From: Mesorhizobium sp. WSM4306
GTDB lineage: Bacteria > Pseudomonadota > Alphaproteobacteria > Rhizobiales > Rhizobiaceae
DNA length: 64,000 nucleotides
Direction of reading: 5' to 3'
Assembly (NCBI RefSeq): GCF_007003975.1
Contig: NZ_VFTC01000004.1
Location: 62,001-126,000, forward strand
The notes under the pieces: generated by a model
What the model saw: the letters and a program-made list of their open reading frames with translations, nothing else
Told to the model about the DNA's origin: nothing
Databases searched by the model: none
In this document: piece by piece, positions 1-8,326 of the stretch
Layout of the letters: each line of letters starts with the position of its first letter
Numbering within the stretch: the stretch's first letter is position 1
Program-made: the position numbers and the translations under genes

Positions 1-88
1 CTCTTGGACCGCACCGCTTCTTGCCATGCCTGATCTCCGCCACCTTGGTGAGAGCTTCGCCAAGGCGATCAGCGCCTTCCAGACGTGG

Positions 89-1090
89 TCAGCGGCGAAG
101 ACCCAACATCAAGGTGGTCAGTATTGCGCTCGCGCATGCCACCGCAAACAGCACGACAAGTCCAGCAGGGTTAGACTTTTGCTCTGCCTGAAATCCGATG
201 ACCTGTCTTGCAGGCAAAGCACTGTGAACCACCGTGTGCAGATCGGACCTGCTGCCGTGTCGAACGGAATAGGCCCGAGTGATTTCCGCACCAAAAAGAA
301 AAATTTCCGCCGAGTAGTAAACCCACAGCAGGATGACGAGCAGCCCACCGGCAGCTCCATATGAGGACGCGATCGCGCTGGAGCCGATATACCAACCGAT
401 AAGCGATTTCCCGAGCGTGAACAGGGCAGCTGTCACAACCGCGCCAATCCCGACATCGCGCCATTCCAGCGTTCGATCAGGCAAGATCTTGAAGATAGCG
501 GCGAACATGGCGGCGATCAGGACAAACGAAACGACCGCGTTGATTACGCCTAGCACGATTGTGCCGAACGGCAACTGTGCGTTGATGACGTTGCCTAGGG
601 CCGAAATCGCCGCGCTTGCCACGAGAGAGACGAGCAACATGAAGCCAAGTGCAGCGACCAATCCCAGACTTGCTGCACGTGCGCGCACCAGGCGCGACAA
701 CGAACTGCCTTGCGCTTCGACCTTCCATATTGCGTTCAACGACTGCTGCATTTCGCCAAAGACCCCGGAAGCGGTCACGAGCAAGGTGATGATGCCAATC
801 ACCGCCGCCCAGGTGCCGGATGATTTTCCGGACGCGCTCTCTAGTGCAGTTTGAAGAAGATTTGCGCTCTCTGCACCCATCAGGCCTGTGATCTGGGAAG
901 ACAAAGCTAATTGCGCGGCTTCATGACCGAATGCGAGACCTGCGATTGCCACCACGATGAGCAGAATTGGCGCCAACGATGTCGTGGCGTAAAAAGCAAT
1001 TGCCGCGCCATGGCTAAGAGCATTGTCGTCGACAAAGCCCACGACGCTGTCCCGCACCATGCTCCATGCATTTATCAACGCGCGACGCAT
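89..1090 (-). CDS. YihY/virulence factor BrkB family membrane protein
   Basis: A 333-residue inner-membrane protein of the YihY/BrkB family, whose biochemical role is not settled. The N-terminal family signature is visible (DNALSHGAAIAFYATTSLAP, about residues 22-41), followed by about six hydrophobic segments. The last of the core segments holds a glycine-rich SYGAAGGLLVILLWVYYSAE stretch typical of the family. The C-terminal tail ends in another membrane segment. The length is normal for the family. It is transcribed alone, and a GGAAC-18-TT stress promoter lies 34 bases upstream, which suggests induction in the general stress response. Confidence 0.9.
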   Translation of the reverse strand: MRRALINAWSMVRDSVVGFVDDNALSHGAAIAFYATTSLAPILLIVVAIAGLAFGHEAAQLALSSQITGLMGAESANLLQTALESASGKSSGTWAAVIGIITLLVTASGVFGEMQQSLNAIWKVEAQGSSLSRLVRARAASLGLVAALGFMLLVSLVASAAISALGNVINAQLPFGTIVLGVINAVVSFVLIAAMFAAIFKILPDRTLEWRDVGIGAVVTAALFTLGKSLIGWYIGSSAIASSYGAAGGLLVILLWVYYSAEIFLFGAEITRAYSVRHGSRSDLHTVVHSALPARQVIGFQAEQKSNPAGLVVLFAVACASAILTTLMLGLRR

Positions 1091-1123
1091 TTCGAGTCCC
1101 AGTTGAATTGGCGTTCTCTAGCA

Positions 1124-1148
1124 AATGCACTAGCACTTCCGATGTTCC
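1124..1148 (-). promoter_or_regulatory. EcfG/RpoE2-type stress promoter for the BrkB gene
   Basis: Read on the minus strand the site is GGAAC, 18 bases, TT. That is the consensus known for RpoE2/EcfG sigma factors of rhizobia. It lies 33 bases before the start codon. Confidence 0.6.
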
Positions 1149-1457
1149 GGTTGGGACTACTGCAGGATTTTCGCACTCCCTTCAAAATTTGCGGGCTCGG
1201 ATAGCCATGGGACTGCGACGTCCTCTAATCATTCGGCCACCGCAATCAAAATGCATGCACCGATAAAGCCCGGGACAAGAAATGCTCGGCAATCGTTTGG
1301 GCTTCAACAGGCGCGGCTGGACTCGCGGTCGCAAGTTCGAAGTTTGTCGCGCAGCAGCTACAACGTTCCGGATAACCAGCCGCGTTTTTTGTAAATGCCA
1401 TTTGATCATCTGCCTTGGAAAAAGGCGCGTGATCGTAGAGGACCACGCGCCTCTAAA

Positions 1458-1721
1458 TCAGTAGCCGTCCGGGCACCGAGCGACGTAAACTCTTCCATAC
1501 CTATCGCGGTATCTGCACTGGCCGGCTTCGCTGGCGTGCCCAATGACCGCCCCGGCTATCGCGCCAACTGCGCCGCCAACAACTGCGCCTTTCACGGGGT
1601 CGCCTGCCACGGCGGCGCCCACTGCTGCGCCGCCCAATCCGCCGACGGCAGCGCCCTGTTCGGTGCGCGAACATGCTGCGAGCGGGATAAGTAGACTCAA
1701 AATAAGAAGTGTCTTTTTCAT
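1458..1721 (-). CDS. glycine-zipper lipoprotein
   Basis: An 87-residue exported lipoprotein. A signal peptide with lipobox LAAC puts the lipidated cysteine at residue 17. It is followed by a glycine/alanine zipper (repeated GGAVGA-like blocks, residues 27-63) of the YMGG/OmpA-like glycine-zipper type that packs against membranes. The tail is short, with two cysteines and several tyrosines. A strong ribosome site (AGGAGG) precedes the ATG. Small rhizobial proteins of this type are usually annotated as glycine-zipper lipoproteins, and no function is proven. No stress promoter was seen upstream. Confidence 0.85.
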   Translation of the reverse strand: MKKTLLILSLLIPLAACSRTEQGAAVGGLGGAAVGAAVAGDPVKGAVVGGAVGAIAGAVIGHASEAGQCRYRDRYGRVYVARCPDGY

Positions 1722-1832
1722 TGATTCCTCCTTAGGCCATTATTAGCCATTACTTAAATGCGCGACCGGGTTTTTTGATCCCCCGACACAGGCTGCCAGC
1801 AAGCGAAAATCAGATCAGGCATGTCGCCTTCG

Positions 1833-2102
1833 TCAGTCATGGGGCTTGATTTTCATTCGGCCTGCGGCGTCCACCAACGCGGCACCGTCTCCTTCAATGC
1901 TATCGACGAGTTTGCGAGCCTGATCGGGTCGAGGTCGGGTTCCCTTGACAGGAAGAAGAAACGAAAGGACTTCTCTTCAGATGGAACAGGCGCAACACGC
2001 CCGCCCCCATCTTCGGCCAGACGCTTGGCACTTCCTCTGATCAGATGCCGTGAGCGGGTCGACGGACATGGCCACGTCGTCTGCGGGGCCAGAAACGCTC
2101 AT
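1833..2102 (-). pseudogene. small hypothetical gene with two compensating frameshifts
   Basis: The ATG at 2102 overlaps the stop of the iron permease (ATGA), as expected for a translationally coupled downstream gene. In the start frame the reading stops early. A second frame carries a coding-like stretch (SAKRLAEDGGGRVAPVPSEE, then KSFRFFFLSREPDLDP), and the original frame resumes with ARKLVDSIEGDGAALVDAAG up to a TGA. The whole span is exactly 90 codons, so one insertion and one deletion cancel. The family is not recognised. It may be an intact gene spoiled by sequence error. Confidence 0.4.
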
Positions 2103-2440
2103 GATCGCTGTCCTCGATCTGCCGCTTCTTCTTCGAGCACGATAAGCTTTTCCCGGATCTCCTCCGGCTCGGCGTGCTCCAATCCGACGACATCGTTTCT
2201 GGTTTCCTCCAGTGAAACGATGATCTCATCGAGTTTGGCGTGGATGGCGGCTGTGTCTCGATAGCCCTGAATGAGGACGATGCCCGTGATCACGATAGCC
2301 GCTACTGAAAGCGCATAGGTAACTGCATTTGTCATGCCAAACGGCACCAGAGCGGTACACGCCACCATGGCTATCATCAAGACGTAGAAACCCGGTGGCC
2401 GCGATAGGAAATCGGCCGCCAAGAAAAGGATGCGGTTCAC
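2099..2440 (-). CDS. low-affinity iron permease family membrane protein
   Basis: A protein of about 114 residues of the low-affinity iron permease family (PF04120). It has two membrane segments (about residues 16-33 and 42-61) followed by a conserved cytoplasmic tail with HAKLDEIIVSLEETRNDVVG and LEHAEPEEIREK, the best-conserved part of the family. The GTG start at 2440 was chosen because it overlaps the stop of a 35-residue gene upstream (GTGA) and because homologues begin at NRILFLAADF. Iron transport is the family annotation only; a membrane or stress role is possible. Confidence 0.85.
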   Translation of the reverse strand: MNRILFLAADFLSRPPGFYVLMIAMVACTALVPFGMTNAVTYALSVAAIVITGIVLIQGYRDTAAIHAKLDEIIVSLEETRNDVVGLEHAEPEEIREKLIVLEEEAADRGQRS

Positions 2441-2544
2441 GTCCTTGCCACGGTCAACAAGGCCATGAGGGCAGCGAGGGCGACGCAAATTGGCACTGCC
2501 GCGAGTAAGCCTGCCTCCAGGAACCGGACTTCTTTGTCAAACAT
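2437..2544 (-). CDS. 35-residue single-span membrane peptide
   Basis: A short open frame from ATG 2544 (GGAG about 8 bases upstream) to a TGA that overlaps the GTG of the iron permease. The product starts MFDKEVRFLEAG and continues as one hydrophobic helix rich in Ala, Leu and Val, ending LLTVART. Overlap of stop and start suggests translational coupling and a shared role with the permease. No family recognised. Confidence 0.55.
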   Translation of the reverse strand: MFDKEVRFLEAGLLAAVPICVALAALMALLTVART

Positions 2545-2696
2545 TAGTTCACTCCACGCTCATCAGTCAGGACAGAGAGTTCGATCGCCATTTTCCGCTG
2601 CAGTAGAATCCTCTCAGCGCAGCAATGGGCCAAGCAGATGTTGAGATCGTCAGCCAAGGGATATTCCAATCATTCCTCCTGCAATCTGCATCAAAC

Positions 2697-2721
2697 AACG
2701 AGCGCAGGCAGTGGCTGTTCC
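2697..2721 (-). promoter_or_regulatory. EcfG/RpoE2-type promoter upstream of the iron permease operon
   Basis: GGAAC, 18 bases, TT on the minus strand. It lies about 150 bases upstream of the 35-residue peptide gene, which is farther than at most other sites here. The intervening stretch holds no gene that I can support. Confidence 0.4.
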
Positions 2722-2800
2722 GGGCAGCATAATCCGCAAGACCATTGCGTCTTGCAGTCAGACCTTGGTCCTGCGTCAGCCCGACCGAAGCCTGTGCCTG

Positions 2801-2825
2801 GGAACATTTGCAAGACGACAAAGTT
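2801..2825 (+). promoter_or_regulatory. EcfG/RpoE2-type promoter for the DUF1236 gene
   Basis: GGAAC, 18 bases, TT on the plus strand, ending 57 bases before the ATG at 2883. Confidence 0.6.
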
Positions 2826-2882
2826 GGATTGGCCAGGCCGACGACGAGGGTCGTCCGTGCGGACCTAACAAAGGAGAAAATC

Positions 2883-3182
2883 ATGAAAATCTATCTTACT
2901 GGCACCGCAGCCGCGCTGCTGCTTCTCGCAGGCATCGGCGTCGCTGCTGCAGAAGATATCATCATCCAGCCCGAGCAAGACACGGTTATCCGTGAGTATG
3001 TGAAGAAACAGCCTCTCGCTTCGGTGAAGCTTCCCGGTGTGGAACTCAACGTCGGCACGGCTCTGCCTGATACGGTCGAGCTTCACGAAGTGCCGAACGT
3101 CCAATACCGTTACGTCGTGATCGACAACCGCACGGTTCTCGTGGATCCGGGCACCCGCAAAATCGTCAAGGTCTACGACTGA
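2883..3182 (+). CDS. DUF1236 domain exported protein
   Basis: A 99-residue secreted protein. A signal peptide (residues 1-22, cleavage after VAAAE-like residues) is followed by one DUF1236 domain. The family hallmarks are QDTVIREYV near the start, a central ALPDTVELHEVPN and the terminal YRYVVIDNRTVLVDPGTRKI. DUF1236 proteins are periplasmic rhizobial proteins of unknown function and are often stress-induced. The internal ATG at 2883 was chosen because AAAGGAG lies just upstream and the signal peptide begins there. A stem-loop follows the stop. Confidence 0.9.
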   Translation: MKIYLTGTAAALLLLAGIGVAAAEDIIIQPEQDTVIREYVKKQPLASVKLPGVELNVGTALPDTVELHEVPNVQYRYVVIDNRTVLVDPGTRKIVKVYD

Positions 3183-3198
3183 GCACGTTGCTACTTCA

Positions 3199-3227
3199 GC
3201 CCGTCGCCTCCCAAAGAGGTGACGGGC
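3199..3227 (+). terminator. stem-loop after the DUF1236 gene
   Basis: Twelve-base arms (GCCCGTCGCCTC and GAGGTGACGGGC, one mismatch) around a five-base loop, 17 bases after the stop. There is no clear U run, so it may be a weak terminator or an mRNA-stabilising hairpin. From here to 3460 I see no further gene. Confidence 0.45.
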
Positions 3228-3460
3228 GAACAAAATGCGCGTGGTTCGAGACGCAGAGCCGGACAATCGCCGCCGCCATTGCGCGGCCACCAGCGAACCG
3301 ATCCAGCGCATGGCCAGCCCCTCAGGTCCCGGCCCACAACTGCCAGGTCAAAGCGACGTGTTGCCATTGGTCTGCCGGGCGGCTTGAGCCTCGGCAACGT
3401 CGATCGCGCAAAGCTCGTTGCCGGCCTGGTCGCGACGCGTACCAGCCATCGGTCAGATTG

Positions 3461-3886
3461 TCAGCGCCGGGCTTCAGATCTACTAGCGATGTCGATTGCG
3501 CAGCGGATCGCTTCGGCACGAGCGGCCTCAAAACTTGGCATTTCGGCGGGGTTGACCTGGCGAGCCTGCTCCCCATCGCGATATTCGAACGTGTAAACAC
3601 GGCTCTCCCCCGAGTGGACATCGTCGCTTTCCGCAGACGACATGTCGTCCCCGTTGACACGCATCTCGAACGCTGCGGTCTGGACAAGCAGGGCTTTTGC
3701 ACGGTCGATTGCGCCGAGCGCGCCGTCGGCGTCTTCGCCTCGCGCCATTTCCACGGCGACAGATTCCCCGCCCTCAAACACCACTCGAACCAGAGGCGGG
3801 CCGGAGGGCGCAGCCGCAGGTCCAATGTTGATTCCAACAATCTGCAGGGGAATTCCTTCAAACAGCGATGAACAGCCCTTCGCCAC
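3461..3886 (-). CDS. hypothetical protein with a DUF6894-like C-terminus
   Basis: A 141-residue protein and the last gene of a four-gene minus-strand operon. The first half (LVRVVFEGGESVAVEMARGE to RAKALLVQTAAFE) parallels the first half of the 155-residue protein at 17377-17844. The second half (VYTFEYRDGEQARQ to EAARAEAIRCAIDIASRSE) has the plan of DUF6894: a short strand with aromatic residues, then a helix with Ala/Arg repeats. It is therefore a diverged paralogue of the gene that sits beside katE. Function unknown. Six bases separate it from the gene upstream. Confidence 0.65.
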   Translation of the reverse strand: MAKGCSSLFEGIPLQIVGINIGPAAAPSGPPLVRVVFEGGESVAVEMARGEDADGALGAIDRAKALLVQTAAFEMRVNGDDMSSAESDDVHSGESRVYTFEYRDGEQARQVNPAEMPSFEAARAEAIRCAIDIASRSEARR

Positions 3887-3892
3887 CGCCGA

Positions 3893-4552
3893 TCAGCGAT
3901 TTGGCTGATCGTCGTCTTCATCCGCGCGGCCGAGATAGTCGCTGGCTGCCGTCAATACAGACAGGAATGCAGCGGCGTATCTGGCAAATCCGAACGCTTG
4001 TGCGGCGGCCAATTTCGCACCGCGCGCATGTTCAGCGATAAACTTGTCCGCGGCATCCTGAACGTCAGCTCCAGCCTTGCCGAACAGGGCGCGCTCTTTT
4101 GCTGTGGGCTCGAAGGCCTTGCCGATAATGTGGCCAAGCAACAGGCCTCCTGCAGATCCAGCAAGCACCTTCGCACGCATTGAGTTTGTGATCGCCTTGG
4201 GCGTATGGGCTTCGTATCGAATTGACGCTGCGTCCGAATGCGTGGTGCCGGCAACCAGGTCGACAGCGTCACGATCCGCGCTTGCTAGGCCGCGGGCACT
4301 TCGCCTGCCGGCGTCAAACACCGCAACTGCGCCCAACGCGACCGCTGCGGCGGCGCCGCCATTATCCTTCACCGCATCGGACACACCGCCAAGCGCCTTC
4401 GCAACCTTCCGCTTCGCGTATCGGGTCGACGCATCGACCAGATTTCGGGGCTGCAGTCGCCGGGTTATTTCGCTGACAGGCTCAAACAAGGCCTGCCGTT
4501 CTACTCGGCTTTGCAGCATGATCTCTCGCATCTCTTCACTGGGTTGAGCCAA
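3893..4552 (-). CDS. conserved hypothetical protein of a YqjD/YqjE-type operon
   Basis: A 219-residue protein. It has an N-terminal amphipathic segment, an alanine/glycine-rich hydrophobic stretch near residues 65-80, another near 128-142 (KVLAGSAGGLLLGHIIGKAF) and a weakly hydrophobic C-terminal part. It resembles the membrane-anchored DUF3618-like third member of YqjD-YqjE operons, but I cannot assign the family with certainty. The start overlaps the end of the DUF1469 gene by 17 bases, so translation is probably coupled. Confidence 0.75.
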   Translation of the reverse strand: MAQPSEEMREIMLQSRVERQALFEPVSEITRRLQPRNLVDASTRYAKRKVAKALGGVSDAVKDNGGAAAAVALGAVAVFDAGRRSARGLASADRDAVDLVAGTTHSDAASIRYEAHTPKAITNSMRAKVLAGSAGGLLLGHIIGKAFEPTAKERALFGKAGADVQDAADKFIAEHARGAKLAAAQAFGFARYAAAFLSVLTAASDYLGRADEDDDQPNR

Positions 4553-4946
4553 AACGCATCCCCTGTTTTAGTGCTGCGATATCGGTGCGGACCTGGTTGA
4601 CGGTCTCGACCGGAGTGATGGTCCATCCCACCAGCGCTCTCTTGGCAAGATAGAGCAACAGCACTCCGCCGACCCCCAGCAAAACGCCGACCGCCAGACA
4701 AGCGACCATCGGATTTACCCCGACATGGATCATCGCGAGGATCAGGAACTGGACCATTGCGAACGCCGCCAGGACAAAGAGTGCTAATGCCGCGATTCCG
4801 CATGCGCCCGACGAGACGATCGTCGACGTCTTGACCTTCATCTCCGCCTGGAGAAGACGAAGGTCGAAGCGCATCAGCGAAGCGAAATGGCTCAGACCTT
4901 CGCTGAACACGCTCCCCAAAGGTCGGCGATCGAAACCATCATCCAT
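4536..4946 (-). CDS. YqjE-like DUF1469 (holin superfamily) membrane protein
   Basis: A 136-residue protein of the DUF1469/phage-holin-III-like superfamily (PF07332), the YqjE type. A polar N-terminus with HFASLMRFDLRLLQAEMKVK precedes two strong membrane segments (about residues 48-72 and 78-100) separated by a short turn, then a polar tail. In enterobacteria YqjD-YqjE-YqjK are inner-membrane proteins, YqjD binding ribosomes in stationary phase. The present operon has the same order with a different third gene. Confidence 0.85.
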   Translation of the reverse strand: MDDGFDRRPLGSVFSEGLSHFASLMRFDLRLLQAEMKVKTSTIVSSGACGIAALALFVLAAFAMVQFLILAMIHVGVNPMVACLAVGVLLGVGGVLLLYLAKRALVGWTITPVETVNQVRTDIAALKQGMRFGSTQ

Positions 4947-4961
4947 TTGAATGCCCTTATC

Positions 4962-5477
4962 TCAGGATCGGTCGGAGCTTCGCATGATCCGGGTCAGCAC
5001 AACGCCGGCCAGGATGCCTACGCCGAAAAAGGCAGCCGGTTGTCGCTGCGCGAATTTCGTCACGGAATCGAGCAATTCTCCCACGTTGCGATCCCTGATA
5101 TCCGACGAAATCCGTTCCACGCCTTCGGCTGCGCTGCGAACCATGCCAGCAACCTGCGGCGCTTGCTTCTCGATGCCGTCGGCGGCTTCCTTAACCGAGT
5201 GGGCTATGTTGGCGATCGCGTCGGCGCCAGCGGTCTTGTTTGTTTCCACCGCTTCTTTGAACGCTCCAGCAGCATCGGATGCCACCGAACCGGCATAATT
5301 CTTCGCGTCAGTCGAAACTGACGCGGCAGCGGTTTTGAGATGCCCTGCTGTTTCGGCTGCGCTCGACTTCAACTTGCCGAGTGCTTCCTTGCTGGTGCCT
5401 GCCTTGTCGGCATCGGAAGTGTGAATCCGTTCCAGGTCGCTTGAAGATTCGCTGAGGTCGTTGGTTGGTGTGTTCAC
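4962..5477 (-). CDS. YqjD/ElaB-like membrane-anchored protein
   Basis: A 171-residue protein. It consists of a long alanine- and lysine-rich amphipathic helical region (residues about 25-145, with heptad-like SAAETAGHLKTAAASVSTDA repeats) and a single C-terminal membrane helix (AAFFGVGILAGVVLTRIM). This is the ElaB/YqjD plan of a C-tail anchored protein. It is the first gene of the operon 5477-3461. Upstream lie a good ribosome site (AACAGGAGTGAAA) and a stress promoter. The role may be in membrane protection or ribosome hibernation, by analogy with YqjD only. Confidence 0.8.
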   Translation of the reverse strand: MNTPTNDLSESSSDLERIHTSDADKAGTSKEALGKLKSSAAETAGHLKTAAASVSTDAKNYAGSVASDAAGAFKEAVETNKTAGADAIANIAHSVKEAADGIEKQAPQVAGMVRSAAEGVERISSDIRDRNVGELLDSVTKFAQRQPAAFFGVGILAGVVLTRIMRSSDRS

Positions 5478-5505
5478 GATTTTTCACTCCTGTTGTCGTG
5501 AATTG

Positions 5506-5530
5506 AACTCCGCCAACAGCAACCAGTTCC
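5506..5530 (-). promoter_or_regulatory. EcfG/RpoE2-type promoter for the YqjD-like operon
   Basis: GGAAC, 18 bases, TT on the minus strand, 28 bases before the start of the first operon gene. Confidence 0.6.
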
Positions 5531-5723
5531 TAGCGCAAACGAATAATCCTGCGGCTAAATTTCCGGCCTGGACCGGGGCACCGCCGTGGCGGCATCCTGT
5601 CCCTGGCTATCTGTCCGCGTGACCTCTGTTGCGCGCCTTGTTCAGCTGCTTTTTTGCAGAGGCGGGTCTGGCGGACGCCGAGGACGATGCCGACGTGGGA
5701 CGCTGGAAGCCCGAGCCCTGCCG

Positions 5724-5876
5724 GTGGCCTACATTGCCACAATCATGATCCTGGTCGTTTTGTTTGAGGTGCTTCGTTATCTGGAGGAGTTCATCCGCGG
5801 CCTCCCCGCCAATGGATGGAAACTGATCCCCGAAAAGGCGCGCCGCACAAAGTCTGGATCCACAACTGAACGCTAG
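5724..5876 (+). CDS. possible 50-residue membrane protein in a 480-bp gap
   Basis: The interval 5531-6012 holds no clear gene. The only candidate is a GTG-started frame encoding a hydrophobic helix (VAYIATIMILVVLFEVLRYL) followed by a basic tail. Codon use is plausible, but no ribosome site or family supports it. It could equally be a fragment. Confidence 0.25.
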   Translation: MAYIATIMILVVLFEVLRYLEEFIRGLPANGWKLIPEKARRTKSGSTTER

Positions 5877-6012
5877 TCGGAACTGCCGATGGCCCCCGCT
5901 GAAGCTGCATTGGATACCGTCGATCTGAGACAGGGTGCGTCGTTGACTTTTTTGCTCCCCGCCCAAAATTGCAATCATCTTGCACTCGCGGCGCACATAT
6001 TGGAGATCTATC

Positions 6013-6717
6013 ATGGATAGCGGCAATCTCACGCCTGCCGACGCACTGGCGAGAAAAGCCCGGACACCTTTTCCTGGCGCTAGCGATGAATACCAAAAGG
6101 CTCGACAGTCGTTGTTGAAGGACGAGATCGAATTCCGTCGGCATATGACCCGCGTTGCCGAGCAGCGCAGAAGCCTGCCTGATGGACCGGTCATCGAGAA
6201 GAATTATCGTTTCAAGGATGCGAACGGCGCCGATCTCGGACTGCTTGAGCTTTTCGGCGACAAGGACACAGTGGTAACCTATTTTTGGATGTTCGGGCCG
6301 CAGCGCGCGCGCCCGTGTCCCATGTGCACGAACTGGCTGGGTGCGGTGAATGGAAATGCCGCTGACATCAAGCAGCGCGTCGGCCTGAAAATTCTTGGAC
6401 GCAGTCCGGTCGAGCGGCAGATCGCATTCGCACAGGAACGTGGGTGGCGCGATTTGGATTTCGTCCAGACAGTCGGCGACGACTACGCCAATGACCTCAA
6501 GCTGATCAACGCCGATGGCAGCGAAAACCCAGCCCTGGTCGTGTTCAGGCGCGACGATGAGCGGGTACGGCTTTTCTGGGCCAGTGAGATGACGGCGGAG
6601 ATGGCCGACCCCGGCCAGGATCCCCGAGACGCTCCAGACATCGCGTCACTCTGGTCGATCCTTGACCTTACCCCTGGCGGACGCGGAACCGATTGGTATC
6701 CGAAGCTCAACTACTAG
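6013..6717 (+). CDS. DUF899 family thioredoxin-like protein
   Basis: A 234-residue member of DUF899 (PF05988), predicted thioredoxin-fold proteins of unknown substrate. The central block reads FGPQRARPCPMCTNWLG, with a CPMC redox-type motif, then VGLKILGRSPVERQIAFAQE, RGWRDLDFVQ and the terminal LDLTPGGRGTDWYP, all typical of the family. The internal ATG 6013 has a GGAG ribosome site seven bases upstream and was preferred to an earlier in-frame ATG. A cupin gene follows after 37 bases in the same direction. Confidence 0.9.
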   Translation: MDSGNLTPADALARKARTPFPGASDEYQKARQSLLKDEIEFRRHMTRVAEQRRSLPDGPVIEKNYRFKDANGADLGLLELFGDKDTVVTYFWMFGPQRARPCPMCTNWLGAVNGNAADIKQRVGLKILGRSPVERQIAFAQERGWRDLDFVQTVGDDYANDLKLINADGSENPALVVFRRDDERVRLFWASEMTAEMADPGQDPRDAPDIASLWSILDLTPGGRGTDWYPKLNY

Positions 6718-6754
6718 GGCTCAGGCGCGGCTAGTACCAACGCGAGGCTTCGGC

Positions 6755-7360
6755 ATGAGCATTCTGGAGAACGCGAAGAGAGCCGTCGAGAAGATCACCG
6801 GTGTTGCGAGACCCGGGAAGAAAGATCTCGCCGGTCTCGTCAGACGGCGCAAAGCAAATGCCTTCCGATTCAAGGATGATGGCCTTGTGCCCAATCACCC
6901 GGCTTGGCCGCTGGTCGTCTACCGGGGCGCAGTACGCCTGCCCGACGAATTCGATCCGGCCGCCGTCATGGAAGCGTTGTTCGGAGTCAATGGCTGGGAC
7001 GGCAGCTGGCGCAATGGCATCTACACCTACGTTCACTACCACTCGCAGATTCACGAGGTGCTGGGCGTCGCACGCGGCGCCGCCAAGGTACAATTTGGCG
7101 GCAAAAAGGGCCGTACGCTGTCGCTGAAGGCGGGCGACGTTGCGGTACTTCCGGCTGGCACCGGTCACCAATGCCTATCTGCATCCGGCGATTTCCTGGT
7201 CGTCGGTGCGTATCCGCCTTTTGGAACATACGACGAATGCACGACTGCCGACCAACATGAGGACGCGCTGGAGACAATTCCCAAGGTTGGCCGTCCACGC
7301 AAGGATCCCGTCTACGGAAGCAAAGGCCCGCTTCTGGGGCTTTTCCAACGCGCTCGTTAA
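6755..7360 (+). CDS. cupin domain protein, YjlB-like
   Basis: A 201-residue single-domain cupin. The barrel is marked by YVHYHSQIHEVLGVARG and the second cupin motif KAGDVAVLPAGTGHQC, with histidines suited to a metal site. The N-terminal part (FRFKDDGLVPNHPAWPL) matches the YjlB-type cupins. Substrate unknown. It probably shares a transcript with the DUF899 gene. The start was set at MSILENAKRAVEKI, which begins the conserved sequence. Confidence 0.85.
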   Translation: MSILENAKRAVEKITGVARPGKKDLAGLVRRRKANAFRFKDDGLVPNHPAWPLVVYRGAVRLPDEFDPAAVMEALFGVNGWDGSWRNGIYTYVHYHSQIHEVLGVARGAAKVQFGGKKGRTLSLKAGDVAVLPAGTGHQCLSASGDFLVVGAYPPFGTYDECTTADQHEDALETIPKVGRPRKDPVYGSKGPLLGLFQRAR

Positions 7361-7579
7361 CCGCTCCATGGCGGAACGAACGATTTAGAGCTGAACTATT
7401 GTGAATGTGACCATCGAGACTGTTCGCATGTCCAAGATCAATGACGCTAGAAAGTTGGGCGCACGGTCAACGAAAAACTCGCCGGGTGAAATCCGAATGC
7501 CGTATCTGCCGCCGACGTCCGCCGGCACTGTCAGGTGGGACCCCGACCACCTGCCCGCGTTGCAATCTTGTGCTGCGGG

Positions 7580-8062
7580 CAAAAGCTGAAATTCAATAGG
7601 AAGGTAACGGACCAAGCTCGCCAGGATACGACGAAAGAATCCGGGTTCTGGTTCATGTAGCCCTGCATTTTGCCCTCGTCGTATCCGTGCCAATGCACAT
7701 TCTGTTTGAGTTCGAGCCGATAGCTCGATTCCGGTGGAATCGGCTCCGCAGTTCAGCGACCACTCTCGCATCCTCGAATAGGACGCCCATTTTCGAATTC
7801 AAAGACACTGACCGCGGATCGAAATTGAAGGAGCCGACGAAGCCGGTCCTGTCGTGAAGGGTTGAAGCTCGAAAAGTTTGACGTGCTTCCTCACCAGCGC
7901 TTGCGGTAGTTTGGGTAAGCGCCGTGGACGGCGGCGACGTTCTGTGGCGGCCAGGGAATTGGTCAGAACCGAGACGTCAACACCTGCCCCGACAAAGCGA
8001 CATCGCTGTGCCCCTTTGCCGGGGATATCGAGTGAGACAATTTCCAGACACTCGCACGTCGA
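7580..8062 (-). pseudogene. decayed cardiolipin-synthase-C-like phospholipase D gene
   Basis: No long frame survives, but reading the three minus-strand frames in order recovers the C-terminal half of a ClsC/YmdC-type PLD protein. The recognisable blocks are VDVSVLTNSLAAT (8000-7950), VKLFEL (about 7870), DRTGFVGSFNFDPRSVSLNS with KMGVLFEDARVVAELRSRFH (about 7855-7740), and the closing EPGFFRRILASLVRYLPIEF (about 7670-7590). At least three frameshifts separate them. The N-terminal half is missing. It lies beside an intact PLD-family gene on the other strand. The interval 8063-8234 shows no feature. Confidence 0.7.
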
Positions 8063-8234
8063 TTAATTGAGGGGACGCTCTTTCATAAGCCAGCTGCGAC
8101 GTCTCCAACCACGAACCTTCTCTGGTGGATCGGAAGCGCCAGAAATCGGCCGCCAGGCAGGGGCCGCCCGACCCGGGGGTCCATCTACATCAAATACCCC
8201 TGTCGCATGTGCTTTATGATCGCTGGCGATGCCC

Positions 8235-8259
8235 GGAACCTACGCCGCGGTCCTGAGTT
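8235..8259 (+). promoter_or_regulatory. EcfG/RpoE2-type promoter for the PLD-family synthase
   Basis: GGAAC, 18 bases, TT on the plus strand, about 70-100 bases upstream of the possible starts. Confidence 0.55.
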
Positions 8260-8326
8260 TTGGTGATGGAAAGTTACTCGAGCGCAAGCGTGTCACACCT
8301 CAATCCGGGCGGGAACTCTTCCATCA

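Noticed and set aside
3322..3921. 199-codon minus-strand frame
   Set aside because: Shadow of the DUF6894-like gene at 3461-3886.
5940..5990. Stress promoter before the DUF899 gene
   Set aside because: A GGAAC occurs near 5880 but no TT follows at 18 or 19 bases.
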